From UBA4312 sp040266995 (GTDB taxonomy: Bacteria; Bacillota_I; Bacilli_A; Erysipelotrichales; Erysipelotrichaceae), in assembly GCA_040266995.1 (NCBI GenBank), contig JAWRHV010000030.1, positions 36,077 through 100,076 on the forward strand: a DNA stretch of 64,000 nucleotides, given 5' to 3'. The notes below the pieces were generated by a model. It did no database searches. It was not told the DNA's origin and saw nothing but the letters and a program-made list of their open reading frames with translations. Shown piece after piece: positions 50,874 through 59,407 of the stretch. Position 1 is the first letter of the stretch. Every line of letters begins with the position of its first letter. Position numbers and translations under genes: made by a program.

Positions 50874-52061
50874 ATGCCATTTAAGATCATACAGGGAAAG
50901 CTGGCTGAAACAAAAGCCGATGCCATTGTCAACGATGAAAATATGGATCTGGGGCTTTATGAAGCGGCTGGACCACAGTTAAAACCGGCCAGAGAGGCTT
51001 TACAGTCAACCCCGGCCATGACCCCGGGCTTTGATTTGCCATGTAAGAAGGTCATTCATATTCAAGAACCCATCTGGTTAGGGGGAACCCATCATGAACA
51101 AGCAAGGCTGGAGGATTGTTATCAAGCTTGTATAGATATGGCTTTGTATCATCATTGTCAATCCCTGGCCATGCCTTTGATCTGTTGTAAAAAGCCGGGC
51201 TTTGAAAAGGAGATGGTGCGTCAGGCACCGATGAATGTAATCGGTACTTTTCTGGAAACTGAAGATATGGATCTGACGATCGTTGTGGATACTAAAGAAA
51301 TGATCTCATTACCAGAAGAAACGACCAAAGCGCTGGATACTTATATTTCAAAGAACTGGAAAGAAGAAGTGACAGAGGAAATCAGGGAACCGGAAACAAC
51401 TTCGGACTTTGTTAAAAAGGTGAAAAAGCTGGTCGGTGTGGAGCAAGAACAGCCCATCAAGCCGAGTGCCTGGTTTATTGATGCCGACGACCATGAAAAA
51501 GCCAACCGTCCATCGGGGCTAACCGTGGGCATGAATAGAAAAGCCGCAAGGAAAAAAACAGAAAAGGAACCTGCCGAAGAAAAACCAGCCTATGATCCGG
51601 ATAATTTTAAATGGTTCTTTCATCAGGATGAACCACCCAAACAACCGGAAGCGCCGGTTGTGGAAGAGGTTATAGAAGATGTGGTGGAAGAAACAGAAGC
51701 TGTCGAAGGGCCACAGGAAGAAGAAATCAAGGAAACAACATGGAAAGAGGATTTCTTATCCTATTGTAAACAAAAGGATCTGCCGGATCCACTCCTTTGT
51801 CGAAAGGCTAATATCAGTATGGATACTCTACGTTCCATCCGTATGTCTCTAAAGGCTCCGGACAAAGATCTTTGTCTTGCCCTGGCCATTGCGCTGGAAC
51901 TGACATTGGATGAAACCAGAGAATTCATGGACAAAGCCAAGGCACCGTTATCAGCCAGCGATAAAAGAGATGTGATCGTTTCCTATTTCATTGCCAACGG
52001 AAACCATGAGATCTACGAGATCAACGAAGCTTTGTTTGTCTATGATCAGCCTGTATTCTAA
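50874..52061 (+). CDS. Macro-domain-like protein with C-terminal HTH-type domain
   Basis: 395 residues. Residues 1-165 resemble a macro domain (IIQGKLAETKADAIVNDENM, then YEAAGPQLKPA), but the glycine-rich ADP-ribose loop (usually GGGGVDGAIH) is shortened to DLGLYE, so ligand binding may be lost or altered. An acidic low-complexity linker runs to about 295. The C-terminal 100 residues (FLSYCKQKDLPDPLLCRKAN, LALAIALELTLDETREFMDKA, ending EINEALFVYDQPVF) form an XRE-like helical domain that recurs at the ends of several Bacillota signalling proteins. Function unknown; a nucleotide-signal or stress role is inference. Confidence 0.8.
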   Translation: MPFKIIQGKLAETKADAIVNDENMDLGLYEAAGPQLKPAREALQSTPAMTPGFDLPCKKVIHIQEPIWLGGTHHEQARLEDCYQACIDMALYHHCQSLAMPLICCKKPGFEKEMVRQAPMNVIGTFLETEDMDLTIVVDTKEMISLPEETTKALDTYISKNWKEEVTEEIREPETTSDFVKKVKKLVGVEQEQPIKPSAWFIDADDHEKANRPSGLTVGMNRKAARKKTEKEPAEEKPAYDPDNFKWFFHQDEPPKQPEAPVVEEVIEDVVEETEAVEGPQEEEIKETTWKEDFLSYCKQKDLPDPLLCRKANISMDTLRSIRMSLKAPDKDLCLALAIALELTLDETREFMDKAKAPLSASDKRDVIVSYFIANGNHEIYEINEALFVYDQPVF

Positions 52062-52083
52062 GACTCCTCGGGAGTCTTTTTTT
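52060..52083 (+). terminator. Rho-independent terminator
   Basis: AAGACTCC-TCG-GGAGTCTT followed by a T run, directly at the macro-domain gene stop. Confidence 0.9.
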
Positions 52084-52144
52084 AAGCCGTCTTTTAATTC
52101 TTAAAAATACGCTTTATAATAAAACCAATGTGGAGGAAAAACAT

Positions 52145-52468
52145 ATGTGGAATAAAGCACAGCAGGCTATTCGCCAATTTAATGATGAACGGGACTGGCA
52201 TCAGTATCATACACCGGCTAATGTAGCTAAATCGATTGCCATCGAAGCCGGGGAATTGCTGGAGTGTTTTCAATGGAGCGACACACAATATGATAAGGAA
52301 CATGTATGTCAGGAACTGGCCGATGTGGTCAATTACTGCATTGTGATGGCGGATGCCCTGGATGTAGATCTGGAAACGATCGTATTGGAAAAATTGCAGC
52401 AGAACATTGAAAAGTATCCGGTTGAAAAGGTAAAAGGGTCTTCAAAGAAGTATACAGAATATCAATAA
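52145..52468 (+). CDS. MazG-like nucleotide pyrophosphohydrolase
   Basis: A 107-residue all-helical NTP pyrophosphatase of the MazG/RS21-C6 type. Metal-binding acidic motifs are visible: SIAIEAGELLECFQW (E-x-x-E-like helix) and ELADVVNYCIVMADAL (E-x-x-D helix). Such enzymes hydrolyse dCTP or other non-canonical nucleotides to the monophosphate. ATG 52145 follows GGAGG at 52132; the in-frame GTG at 52130 overlaps that site. The HAD phosphatase gene starts 24 bases downstream and may act in the same clean-up. Confidence 0.88.
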   Translation: MWNKAQQAIRQFNDERDWHQYHTPANVAKSIAIEAGELLECFQWSDTQYDKEHVCQELADVVNYCIVMADALDVDLETIVLEKLQQNIEKYPVEKVKGSSKKYTEYQ

Positions 52469-52492
52469 TACAAGCATGAGGGATGACATACA

Positions 52493-53299
52493 ATGACAAA
52501 AAAACTGATTTTATGTGATGTGGACAGTACGCTGACAATGCATCACCAGCCGATTACTGAAAGAACCCGAAAAGCAATCCAGGCCATCCAGGCCCAGGGA
52601 GACTTATTCGGACTGGCTTCCGGTCGTCCGGTCGGCGCTTTGAAAAATATGCTGCAAAGCTGGGGGATCATGGATTGTGATATCATCATCGGATTAAACG
52701 GGGCTGGTTTATGGGATGGTCTGCACCAGCAGTACCATGAGTACTTCCTATTAAAAAAAGAATGGTGTAAAGAAATTGTGGCCTTGATGGAACCGTTTCA
52801 TTGCCTGGTCTTCAAGCACATTGACGGGGGCATCCTATGTACGCGGGCTGACCATAATATCAAGACTTCTTCCGAGATGACCCGGCGGTTTTACCGTATT
52901 ACCGAGGACCTCTCTGATTTTTATAATGAAGAAACGCCGCTGTTGTTGTTTCGGACGACCGATGAAATGATGCCGAAGATCGAAGCGTATGTGGCTGAGC
53001 ATCCATCTCCGTATTATCATGCGTTTAAGACGCAGTCGGACTTGATCGAATTTGGGGATAAGAACATTAAAAAGGCGTATGCCCTGGAAAAGTTCTGTGA
53101 ATACAACAATATTTCACTAGAGGATGTGATTGCTTTTGGAGATACTACCAATGATAACGATTTGCTGGAAATCAGTGGTACAGGGGTCTGTATGTTAAAT
53201 GGAAGCGATGACACCAAGGCCATTGCCGATGCCATTACCGATCTGCCATGTGCCGAAGACGGATGGGCGGATTACATTGAAAAACATATACTAAAATAG
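52493..53299 (+). CDS. Cof-type HAD-superfamily hydrolase
   Basis: A 268-residue HAD phosphatase of the Cof (type IIB cap) group. Motif I is LCDVDSTLTM (the usual DxDGT carries S for G), motif II is FGLASGRP, and motifs III/IV are KKAYALEKFC and DVIAFGDTTNDNDLLE. Members dephosphorylate sugar phosphates, FMN or PLP. Cytoplasmic. The hairpin at its stop is shared with the convergent YhfC-like gene. Confidence 0.9.
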   Translation: MTKKLILCDVDSTLTMHHQPITERTRKAIQAIQAQGDLFGLASGRPVGALKNMLQSWGIMDCDIIIGLNGAGLWDGLHQQYHEYFLLKKEWCKEIVALMEPFHCLVFKHIDGGILCTRADHNIKTSSEMTRRFYRITEDLSDFYNEETPLLLFRTTDEMMPKIEAYVAEHPSPYYHAFKTQSDLIEFGDKNIKKAYALEKFCEYNNISLEDVIAFGDTTNDNDLLEISGTGVCMLNGSDDTKAIADAITDLPCAEDGWADYIEKHILK

Positions 53300-53325
53300 A
53301 TGGATCATGACCGATCCATCTTTTT
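53299..53325. terminator. Terminator between convergent HAD and YhfC-like genes
   Basis: GATGGATC / GATCCATC stem followed by TTTTT. It begins at the HAD stop and overlaps the minus-strand gene end. Confidence 0.85.
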
Positions 53326-54015
53326 ATAAAGTTGTATAGTATAAATAACCAAAACCAAAGTGATCATAACCAGCCAGATCATCATACTCACCGATGGTAG
53401 AAGTCCTTTTTGATACAATCCGACCGGAAAATCGATCAATGCGTGCATCAGGATCGCTGCTGCAAACCAGATTATCTTTTTTTGGTGGACCGCTTTCCAG
53501 ACCCATACGGATAAACAAACGTGGATGCTGACAGCTAAGATCCGTTCAAACAAGGCTGAGGCCAGATAAGCAATCGTCATATCAGGCAAAGCAGCCTGTA
53601 CAGCTGGATCCGGGTTTGGCAGCAGGGCCAGGATCAATACCGGAACAATGATCGTCAGTATTTCTATGCCTCCATGGCCCCATCCGTACATCACGGCATC
53701 AGCTGGTCTTTTCTGGTTTTTTAAGATCCATCGGAAAGCCGTGTACCTTCCGGTTTCTTCAAAGAGCCCGGCAGCCAGTCCTCCGTAGAGTCCATACAAG
53801 ATGGCCGAATGATTTATCAACCTGGATACAGGACTGTCAATTATCAGACATACCATATGCAAAAGGGGTTCCAGGATACGCGCAAAGAGCATAAAGATCA
53901 CAAAACCAATAAAATAACTTTTCCAGGAAGCCTTGGTTTTATGCTTCCATAGGATGGCCGGCACAACAGCCAGAGCTGTCATTGCCAGCACCGTTAATAA
54001 AATATAAACTTTCAT
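53305..54015 (-). CDS. YhfC-family intramembrane metalloprotease-like protein
   Basis: A 236-residue polytopic membrane protein. The conserved FEETGRY (after a short Gly-rich loop), YGWGHGGIE and the late ILMHALIDFPVGL motifs place Glu and His residues in membrane helices, like the CPBP/PrsW-related YhfC group. Such proteins are thought to be membrane proteases, but no substrate is known. I chose ATG 54015 (MKVYILL) because the frame upstream encodes a non-hydrophobic, poorly supported leader and AAGAAGAG precedes it. Confidence 0.85.
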   Translation of the reverse strand: MKVYILLTVLAMTALAVVPAILWKHKTKASWKSYFIGFVIFMLFARILEPLLHMVCLIIDSPVSRLINHSAILYGLYGGLAAGLFEETGRYTAFRWILKNQKRPADAVMYGWGHGGIEILTIIVPVLILALLPNPDPAVQAALPDMTIAYLASALFERILAVSIHVCLSVWVWKAVHQKKIIWFAAAILMHALIDFPVGLYQKGLLPSVSMMIWLVMITLVLVIYTIQLYKKMDRS

Positions 54016-54175
54016 GTCGCTCTTCTTTCCAGGCCGTTTTTTATGCATATATCTTTCGGCCAATCGATATATTTCGTGTGTTTGTTGAGACCATCCTACC
54101 GAATACAGGGGATCCGGTCTATCAAAAGTATTTGACAAGTGACACATTCAGACAGTCAAATCGGCTTGACATGGC

Positions 54176-55501
54176 TTAAGAGGATGCCATCAGACTGCTT
54201 AAGGAGCGTGTCCATTGTCTATCACGCGTTCCCAGTAAGTAAAGTTTTCCCTCTTTGGTCCGAATCAGGACAAACGGTCCCTGGCTTGGATCGAGAAGAA
54301 CCTTCATCTTTCCATATGCCGGACAAGAGAAATCACCCTTCAACAAGGTATCCATGCCGGTTCCCATGATCCGTACCATTCCCTCCGGCAGCGTATCCAG
54401 GATCGTCATCTCTTCAATATCATCGGTTTCGATGGTATAGGTGGTCCAGCCTTCCTTGGCTACGATTGCTTGTTGGTTCACCTGGATATCGATTGGTCCG
54501 GAGCCGAACAAGAATCCGAAAAACGGTAAGGCAGCAAGAAGGAGAATGGTAAAGCCCATAAAGATCTTGCCGGCCGGTCTAGCCATATTGATCGTGGAGT
54601 TCATTCCGATCCGCTCGTTGATGATCAACCGGCTGTCATCGGGATTGTAGTAAAGAAAACCGCCAATCCAGTGTGCATCATCATCGACATACCAGTCGGT
54701 GCCGCTATCCTTTGTCAGTCGTTCTTGAATGGTGCGCATCCGCATTTCGATCCGCAGGCTCCATACCACCATAATCGTCGTTACAGCGACCACAAGAAAC
54801 AGAGCCGCTTTCGGATATCGGAAGGAAACCGTCATACATAAAGAAACACAAGCCATCAAATATGTCATCAGGATCCATATCTTTGACCAGTTGTATTTGC
54901 GGATCTGTGTTAAAGCCCGGGTGAGCTCGATATTGCTATCCACCATCTCCGCTTTGTTGCGATAGAGATAACGATAACCAAATGCCATCCCTGCACATAG
55001 AAGTGCCATAATCGCCGACAAGATCCAAAAATCATGGTCATACAATCCCGGGACCAGGCAAGCAAGAACCGCCGGCACAAAGACCCATGGCGAAACCCAG
55101 CGATCATCCGACAGAGTACGTGTATCGACAACCACTTGTCTTTGGGCCTGCACCCAGCCGTTTTGTTCTTTGATTTCCATCAGTTTCCGATGCGAAAGAA
55201 CCAATGGGATATATGGAAGTACAATGCACAGATCGATCCATGCTCCCCAGAAAGCCATCATGGTCTCTGCATTGGATATTAGCAGGCAAGGCACGATCAA
55301 TGCCAGCAAAAACAGACAACTGGCAATTTCTCTTCTTTTAAAACGGGCCAGCTCGTTCAGTACATCGGGGTTTTCTCTGGCCTGGGATGGAAGTGTCACA
55401 CCTAAAACGATATTCTTTTTAAACTTGGTTTGATTCAATAACAGATAGAGCTGTAAAGGGGCAATCCAGAAAACGGACAGCCATAGGATGTTTTTTATCA
55501 T
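54176..55501 (-). CDS. DUF1648/DUF5808-type membrane protein
   Basis: A 441-residue membrane protein with about eight transmembrane helices. In the second half, the cytoplasmic segment WIGGFLYYNPDDSRLIINER followed by GMNSTINMARPAGK is the DUF5808 signature, and a soluble C-terminal region with several strands follows the last helix pair. Members are regularly co-transcribed with YtrA-type GntR regulators, and here the gene overlaps such a regulator by 4 bases. Function unknown. Confidence 0.82.
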   Translation of the reverse strand: MIKNILWLSVFWIAPLQLYLLLNQTKFKKNIVLGVTLPSQARENPDVLNELARFKRREIASCLFLLALIVPCLLISNAETMMAFWGAWIDLCIVLPYIPLVLSHRKLMEIKEQNGWVQAQRQVVVDTRTLSDDRWVSPWVFVPAVLACLVPGLYDHDFWILSAIMALLCAGMAFGYRYLYRNKAEMVDSNIELTRALTQIRKYNWSKIWILMTYLMACVSLCMTVSFRYPKAALFLVVAVTTIMVVWSLRIEMRMRTIQERLTKDSGTDWYVDDDAHWIGGFLYYNPDDSRLIINERIGMNSTINMARPAGKIFMGFTILLLAALPFFGFLFGSGPIDIQVNQQAIVAKEGWTTYTIETDDIEEMTILDTLPEGMVRIMGTGMDTLLKGDFSCPAYGKMKVLLDPSQGPFVLIRTKEGKLYLLGTRDRQWTRSLSSLMASS

Positions 55502-55869
55502 ACATTGTCTCCTTGATCATAGAGTGTTTCACATAACGATAAAATGTCTTCTTTTTTCATTCCGGATAAGCGAAGTTCGGAAATACGCAATTTTAATTCT
55601 TTCATCGTTTCTTCGCTGACAGAAACAGATTTACCACTAGCCACGGTAGCTCCATGACGGCGGTCCGTAACAATATATCCTTCTTGTTTCAACATCTGAT
55701 ACGCCTTTGAAACCGTCATCATATTAATACCGCTTTCTTCTGCCAAAGCACGGATCGTCGGCAACTTCTCACCGGGATTTAGTTTTCCCTGGGCAATTGC
55801 GATCACAATCTGATTCCGCAGCTGCATGTACAAAGGTACATGGCTAGAAAAATCGAACGTAAGGATCAT
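55498..55869 (-). CDS. GntR-family regulator, YtrA subfamily
   Basis: A 123-residue protein: short N-terminal strand FSSHVPLYMQLRNQIVIAI, winged HTH with GEKLPTIRALAEESGINMMT and VSKAYQMLKQEGYI plus the wing DRRHGATVA, then only about 50 residues of helices. The small C-terminal part is diagnostic of the YtrA type, which normally represses its own membrane-protein operon. It overlaps the DUF5808 gene and has an operator/promoter just upstream. Confidence 0.92.
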   Translation of the reverse strand: MILTFDFSSHVPLYMQLRNQIVIAIAQGKLNPGEKLPTIRALAEESGINMMTVSKAYQMLKQEGYIVTDRRHGATVASGKSVSVSEETMKELKLRISELRLSGMKKEDILSLCETLYDQGDNV

Positions 55870-55886
55870 ATTATTGCCTCCTTTGT

Positions 55887-55914
55887 ATTATATACTGTAA
55901 TGCATAATATGCAA
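55887..55914 (-). promoter_or_regulatory. Promoter and operator of the GntR/DUF5808 pair
   Basis: On the minus strand, TTGCAT (55909-55914) and TATAAT (55887-55892) are 16 bases apart. The palindrome TGCATAATATGCA at 55901-55913 overlaps the -35, as expected for an autorepressing GntR regulator. Confidence 0.7.
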
Positions 55915-56004
55915 AAAGTCAATAAAATAACGACCAGGATAATAAGAAGCTGCTTACCATGGATCCATAAGATGTCGACGGTTTAGAGGGAAGAGGACCT
56001 ATAA

Positions 56005-56028
56005 AAAAAGCCTGTCACGATGACAAGC
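56005..56028 (-). terminator. Terminator after the methyltransferase gene
   Basis: On the minus strand, GCTTGTCA-TCG-TGACAGGC followed by a run of T, beginning at the stop codon. Confidence 0.82.
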
Positions 56029-56630
56029 TATTGTTTGCAGCCCCAGACGGCAATGTATTCGCCTTGTCCTTTTTCAAAGGCTGTACGATGGAATCCTTCC
56101 GCTTTTAATCGGGCTTTTAAAGTCTGTGGTTCATAGACCACGAAGTGACCGTCTATGTTCGGACGCGGTGTATTCGGATTGCTGCCCTCACACAGGATCA
56201 GAAACAGCCCGCCAGGTTTTAAGACACGATGGATCTCCTGCAGAGCTTTGGATAGATCCGGCCAGAAGTAGATAGTCTCCACGGCTGTGACCAGATCATA
56301 CAGATTGTCTCCATAGGGAAGATCCGTAACATCTCCCTGGGAAATGAATACTTGTTTATATAGGTCCTTCTGGTTTGTCTGACAAGCCATCTTCACGCTG
56401 ATGGGGGAATAGTCGATCCCGTTGATATGACTGTTGGCAGAATATCCTAACATATCCCGGATCGTGGCTCCGCCACCGCAGCCAACATCTAGAATGTACA
56501 TGCCCTCTTTCCAGTTTACAAAGGAAAGGCCCCAGTCACGTAATGGCTTATGGGATGCGTTCATGCGTTCCAGCATCTTTTCACCGGCCGGACCGGTCGG
56601 TTTGGCTGGATTTCCTGTGATATCACTCAT
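56028..56630 (-). CDS. Class I SAM-dependent methyltransferase
   Basis: A 200-residue methyltransferase. Motif I is YILDVGCGGGATIRDML near residue 46, the post-I acidic strand is HINGIDYSPISVKMA, motif II is YDLVTAVETIYFWPDLSKAL and motif III is RVLKPGGLFLILCEG. It resembles UbiE-like small-molecule methyltransferases. The substrate cannot be told. It overlaps the upstream DUF308 gene by 8 bases and is probably co-translated. Confidence 0.9.
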   Translation of the reverse strand: MSDITGNPAKPTGPAGEKMLERMNASHKPLRDWGLSFVNWKEGMYILDVGCGGGATIRDMLGYSANSHINGIDYSPISVKMACQTNQKDLYKQVFISQGDVTDLPYGDNLYDLVTAVETIYFWPDLSKALQEIHRVLKPGGLFLILCEGSNPNTPRPNIDGHFVVYEPQTLKARLKAEGFHRTAFEKGQGEYIAVWGCKQ

Positions 56631-57207
56631 GAGTTTCCTCCTTGGTTTCTATATATTCACCTTCGATAATATTGTTGTCACGGCAATGTTTCTGATACGA
56701 GCGGTGACCTAACAAGGTAAAGACACCTTCTACGATCAAAAGGATGCCGCCAAAGCGCATAACGGTGCGAACGGATTCAATCGGATGAACGACCAGAACA
56801 ATTCCGATCACAAGAACGATCACAGCATACAATAAGTTCCCGACCCATCGCGGATACTGGTTTACACGGTAAATATGAGAACCGGATAGATGCAGGATAC
56901 CGTTGAAGACCATAACAAGGCCGATGATCCGGGAGCAGGCGCTGAGAAAGCCGGCCGGATTCCCGGTCAGATAGGATCCTAACAGGATACATGGAATCAC
57001 AATGATCAGGATGGATGCATCAAAGCTATTGGTCAATAAAGGAATCGCAAGATTACCGATCCCGATCGCAATCAGGATCCCGCCGATGATACGAACAGCC
57101 GTGCTCAAAATATGTACGTTCAATACCATGAAAGCGACACCCATCAAGATGTAGAACAAAGACAATACGATGATTTCTTTACTGTCTTGTCGAAATAACT
57201 GCTTCAT
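56623..57207 (-). CDS. DUF308/HdeD-like membrane protein
   Basis: A 194-residue membrane protein with six hydrophobic helices in two similar triplets (VLSLFYILMGVAFMVLNVHI and WVGNLLYAVIVLVIGIVLVV both start repeats), the DUF308 (HdeD-like) layout. The C-terminus is hydrophilic and acidic. Function unknown; E. coli HdeD is linked to acid resistance. It is the first gene of a two-gene unit with the methyltransferase. Confidence 0.85.
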   Translation of the reverse strand: MKQLFRQDSKEIIVLSLFYILMGVAFMVLNVHILSTAVRIIGGILIAIGIGNLAIPLLTNSFDASILIIVIPCILLGSYLTGNPAGFLSACSRIIGLVMVFNGILHLSGSHIYRVNQYPRWVGNLLYAVIVLVIGIVLVVHPIESVRTVMRFGGILLIVEGVFTLLGHRSYQKHCRDNNIIEGEYIETKEETHE

Positions 57208-57300
57208 AAAAACACCTCACTATTGCCTAATATTATACATCAAAAGATACTGTTTGCTCATCGTTTTTATTCAGAGTATACTTAAGAAGAGGTGATAAAA

Positions 57301-57834
57301 ATGCGCGCAGTTGTACTGTTGGATAACGGATATGAAGAACTAGAAGCCATGGGGCCGATTGCCCTGTTACGTCGTGGTGGTGTAGATGTGGACGTCGTAC
57401 GCGTACAGCCGGAGGATGTGACCGGTCGTTTCGGTATCATGTATACACCGACTATTTATATGAAAAACTATGATTTCGATCAGGCGGATTGCTTGATCTT
57501 GCCGGGGGGTCCTCAGCATTTGACTTTACGGACCAATCCGGATGTCCTTAAATTGATCCATGTGTTTGCAGACACAAAAAAGATCTGTGCTATTTGTGCT
57601 TCCCCGACGATCCTTGGTCAGGAAGGCTTGTTGAAAGGACGGAAGTATACATGCTTTACATCATTGAATGAAGATTTCGGTGGTGAATATGTAGATGCCT
57701 ATGCAGTGACGGACGGAAATATGGTTACCGGGCGTTCCGCTGCGGCAAGCATTGAATTTGCGTTTGCCGTCCTGGAACTTTTATGTGGAAAAGAACATAC
57801 GGACAAAGTAAAGGCATCGGTATACTACCAATAA
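57301..57834 (+). CDS. DJ-1/PfpI-family protein (YajL/DJ-1 type)
   Basis: A 177-residue protein with the flavodoxin-like DJ-1 fold. The start AVVLLDNGYEELEAMGPI carries the conserved Glu near residue 15, DCLILPGGPQH is the second conserved loop, and the nucleophile elbow ICAICASPTILG holds the reactive Cys. Members are linked to oxidative-stress defence or glyoxal detoxification. ATG 57301 follows AGAGGTGA; the in-frame GTG at 57292 is inside that site. Confidence 0.9.
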   Translation: MRAVVLLDNGYEELEAMGPIALLRRGGVDVDVVRVQPEDVTGRFGIMYTPTIYMKNYDFDQADCLILPGGPQHLTLRTNPDVLKLIHVFADTKKICAICASPTILGQEGLLKGRKYTCFTSLNEDFGGEYVDAYAVTDGNMVTGRSAAASIEFAFAVLELLCGKEHTDKVKASVYYQ

Positions 57835-57837
57835 AGA

Positions 57838-57867
57838 TTGACGAAAGATATTTTTTATCGATACAAT
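57838..57867 (+). promoter_or_regulatory. Promoter of the membrane-anchored protein gene
   Basis: TTGACG (57838-57843) and TACAAT (57862-57867) with an 18-base spacer, beginning 4 bases after the DJ-1 gene stop. Confidence 0.6.
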
Positions 57868-57894
57868 GGATAAGTATTTCAAGGAGTGAAAAAT

Positions 57895-58605
57895 ATGGGA
57901 AAAAAAGTACGTGTCTTTTTAATGCGTATCATTGCAATCTTGATTGTGGTTGTCATGGTGGGCTCTTTAGGATCCAGCCTTTTCTACAACAAGAAAGATA
58001 ACGCAAAGGAAGAACAAACAGAAGAAAAAACAGCATCAAAATATACGTTTGTCAATGACAATGCTAAATTTCATCTGGATGCCATCAACCAGGATCTGTT
58101 ATTACCAAAGGGATGTTCTTTGCAGGAAAAGCTGAAAAACGAAGAAACCGGTGCTTTATCCTATAATTACGGACAGTTTGATATTGATGGACATACGTTT
58201 GCGTTGTTGATTTCCACCATGGAAAGCAATAACGGTGGTAAGTTTGATGATATGCAGCTCTATGAAATGGATGTTCTTGCAGATGGTCTGAAAGAAGCTG
58301 AGTATGAAAATACCAATCAGCTGTTGTTCCAGGGAGAACAAAAAGACTATATGGAAACAGTGAAAACGATTTTTGATGCGGGGAAGGAGATCCCTTACCA
58401 GATCGATTATTCCATCTATGACCTGGAAGGAAAGAATTACTATACAATCTCTATTTTCCTGTTATCGCCGGAAAACCCTTCAAAAACCGACAGACTGGCA
58501 TTGGACGCTCTGGGAAAAGAGGTTATGTCTCTGACGAAGTACAGTAATTATGAGGTTTCCAAAACGTATACCTTACCGGAAGGCAAAGAAGATCTATATA
58601 ATTAA
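57895..58605 (+). CDS. Membrane-anchored extracellular protein of unknown function
   Basis: 236 residues. The N-terminus is basic with one hydrophobic helix (about 9-30), then a charged linker (KKDNAKEEQTEEK) and an extracellular domain of about 190 residues: ASKYTFVNDNAKFHLDAI, the SYNYGQFDIDGHTFALLIST strands, and a final SYIY...LEGKNYYTISIFLLSPEN. I cannot name the family. AAGGAG lies 8 bases before ATG 57895. It has its own promoter and terminator. Confidence 0.75.
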   Translation: MGKKVRVFLMRIIAILIVVVMVGSLGSSLFYNKKDNAKEEQTEEKTASKYTFVNDNAKFHLDAINQDLLLPKGCSLQEKLKNEETGALSYNYGQFDIDGHTFALLISTMESNNGGKFDDMQLYEMDVLADGLKEAEYENTNQLLFQGEQKDYMETVKTIFDAGKEIPYQIDYSIYDLEGKNYYTISIFLLSPENPSKTDRLALDALGKEVMSLTKYSNYEVSKTYTLPEGKEDLYN

Positions 58606-58629
58606 TGACTGTGAAAACAGTCATTTTTT
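58604..58629 (+). terminator. Rho-independent terminator
   Basis: AATGACTGT-GAAA-ACAGTCATT followed by T, overlapping the last bases of the preceding gene. Confidence 0.9.
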
Positions 58630-58660
58630 AATTATGTGAAATAGAAGTGAAAAAGTGTGC

Positions 58661-58666
58661 TATAAT
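58661..58666 (+). promoter_or_regulatory. Extended -10 element for tRNA-Arg(CCG)
   Basis: TATAAT preceded by TGTGC, a near TG-type extended -10, 8 bases before the tRNA. No good -35 is seen. Confidence 0.5.
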
Positions 58667-58674
58667 ACATGTAC

Positions 58675-58751
58675 GCGCTCGTAGCTCAATAGGATAGAGT
58701 ATCAGATTCCGATTCTGAAGGTTGCGGGTTCGATCCCTGTCGAGCGCGCCA
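58675..58751 (+). tRNA. tRNA-Arg (anticodon CCG)
   Basis: A 77-base cloverleaf. The acceptor stem GCGCTCG / CGAGCGC is perfect, the D arm is TAGCTCAATAGGATAGAG, and the anticodon stem TCAGA/TCTGA encloses loop TTCCGAT with anticodon CCG (reads CGG). The T arm has GGTTCGATCC. The 3' CCA is encoded. It is the first of two arginine tRNAs that flank three HAD genes. Confidence 0.93.
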
Positions 58752-58768
58752 TTTTTTTTAGGAGGCGC

Positions 58769-59407
58769 ATGAAAACATATATTTTTGATCTGGATGATAC
58801 ATTGGTACAAAGTATGTTTGTATGGGAAACCGTCATTGATGAAATATTTGACAGGTTGGGAATTGAAACATCCTTCCAAGCTCATAAAGAACACTTTATC
58901 AAAATGACAGCCAGTGAAGTATGTGTTTATATTGCTGAAACGTATCCGATCGAACAGACACCGGACCAGCTGTATACGGATCTGATGCAGAGGGTCAATG
59001 TCCATTATGCGCAGGATGTCAAACTGACAGAGGGCGTGATTCCTTTCTTTGAACAATGTAAAAAGGAAGGGATCCAGATGGCTGTGATGACTTCTAACAA
59101 CGAGAAAACTGCACAGATCGTATTAAACAAATATCATCTCGTTCCTTATCTGTCCGCTCTATTTTCCATGGATTCCATGAAAACAAGCAAAAGAGATCCG
59201 GATATGTTCAAATATGTGCTGGATACTTTGCATGCCACACCGCAGGAAACGACAGTCTTTGAAGACTCTATGTATGCCATTGAGAATGCGACCAGTATGG
59301 GGATGCACTGTATCGGTATGGTCAATGATTTTAACCGAAAGGATTTTAAGGAACATCATATTCCGATCATTAAGGATTTCAGAGAACTGCTCAAGGAGAA
59401 GGCATGA
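58769..59407 (+). CDS. HAD-superfamily phosphatase 1 of 3 in tandem
   Basis: A 212-residue HAD hydrolase (subfamily IA, phosphoglycolate phosphatase/beta-phosphoglucomutase-like). Motif I is YIFDLDDTLVQS, with D in place of the usual G, the cap domain follows, motif II is AVMTSNNEK, and motifs III/IV are KTSKRDPDMFKYV and TTVFEDSMYAIENA. It starts 17 bases after the tRNA and overlaps the next copy by 4 bases. It is the most divergent of the three paralogues. Confidence 0.9.
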   Translation: MKTYIFDLDDTLVQSMFVWETVIDEIFDRLGIETSFQAHKEHFIKMTASEVCVYIAETYPIEQTPDQLYTDLMQRVNVHYAQDVKLTEGVIPFFEQCKKEGIQMAVMTSNNEKTAQIVLNKYHLVPYLSALFSMDSMKTSKRDPDMFKYVLDTLHATPQETTVFEDSMYAIENATSMGMHCIGMVNDFNRKDFKEHHIPIIKDFRELLKEKA

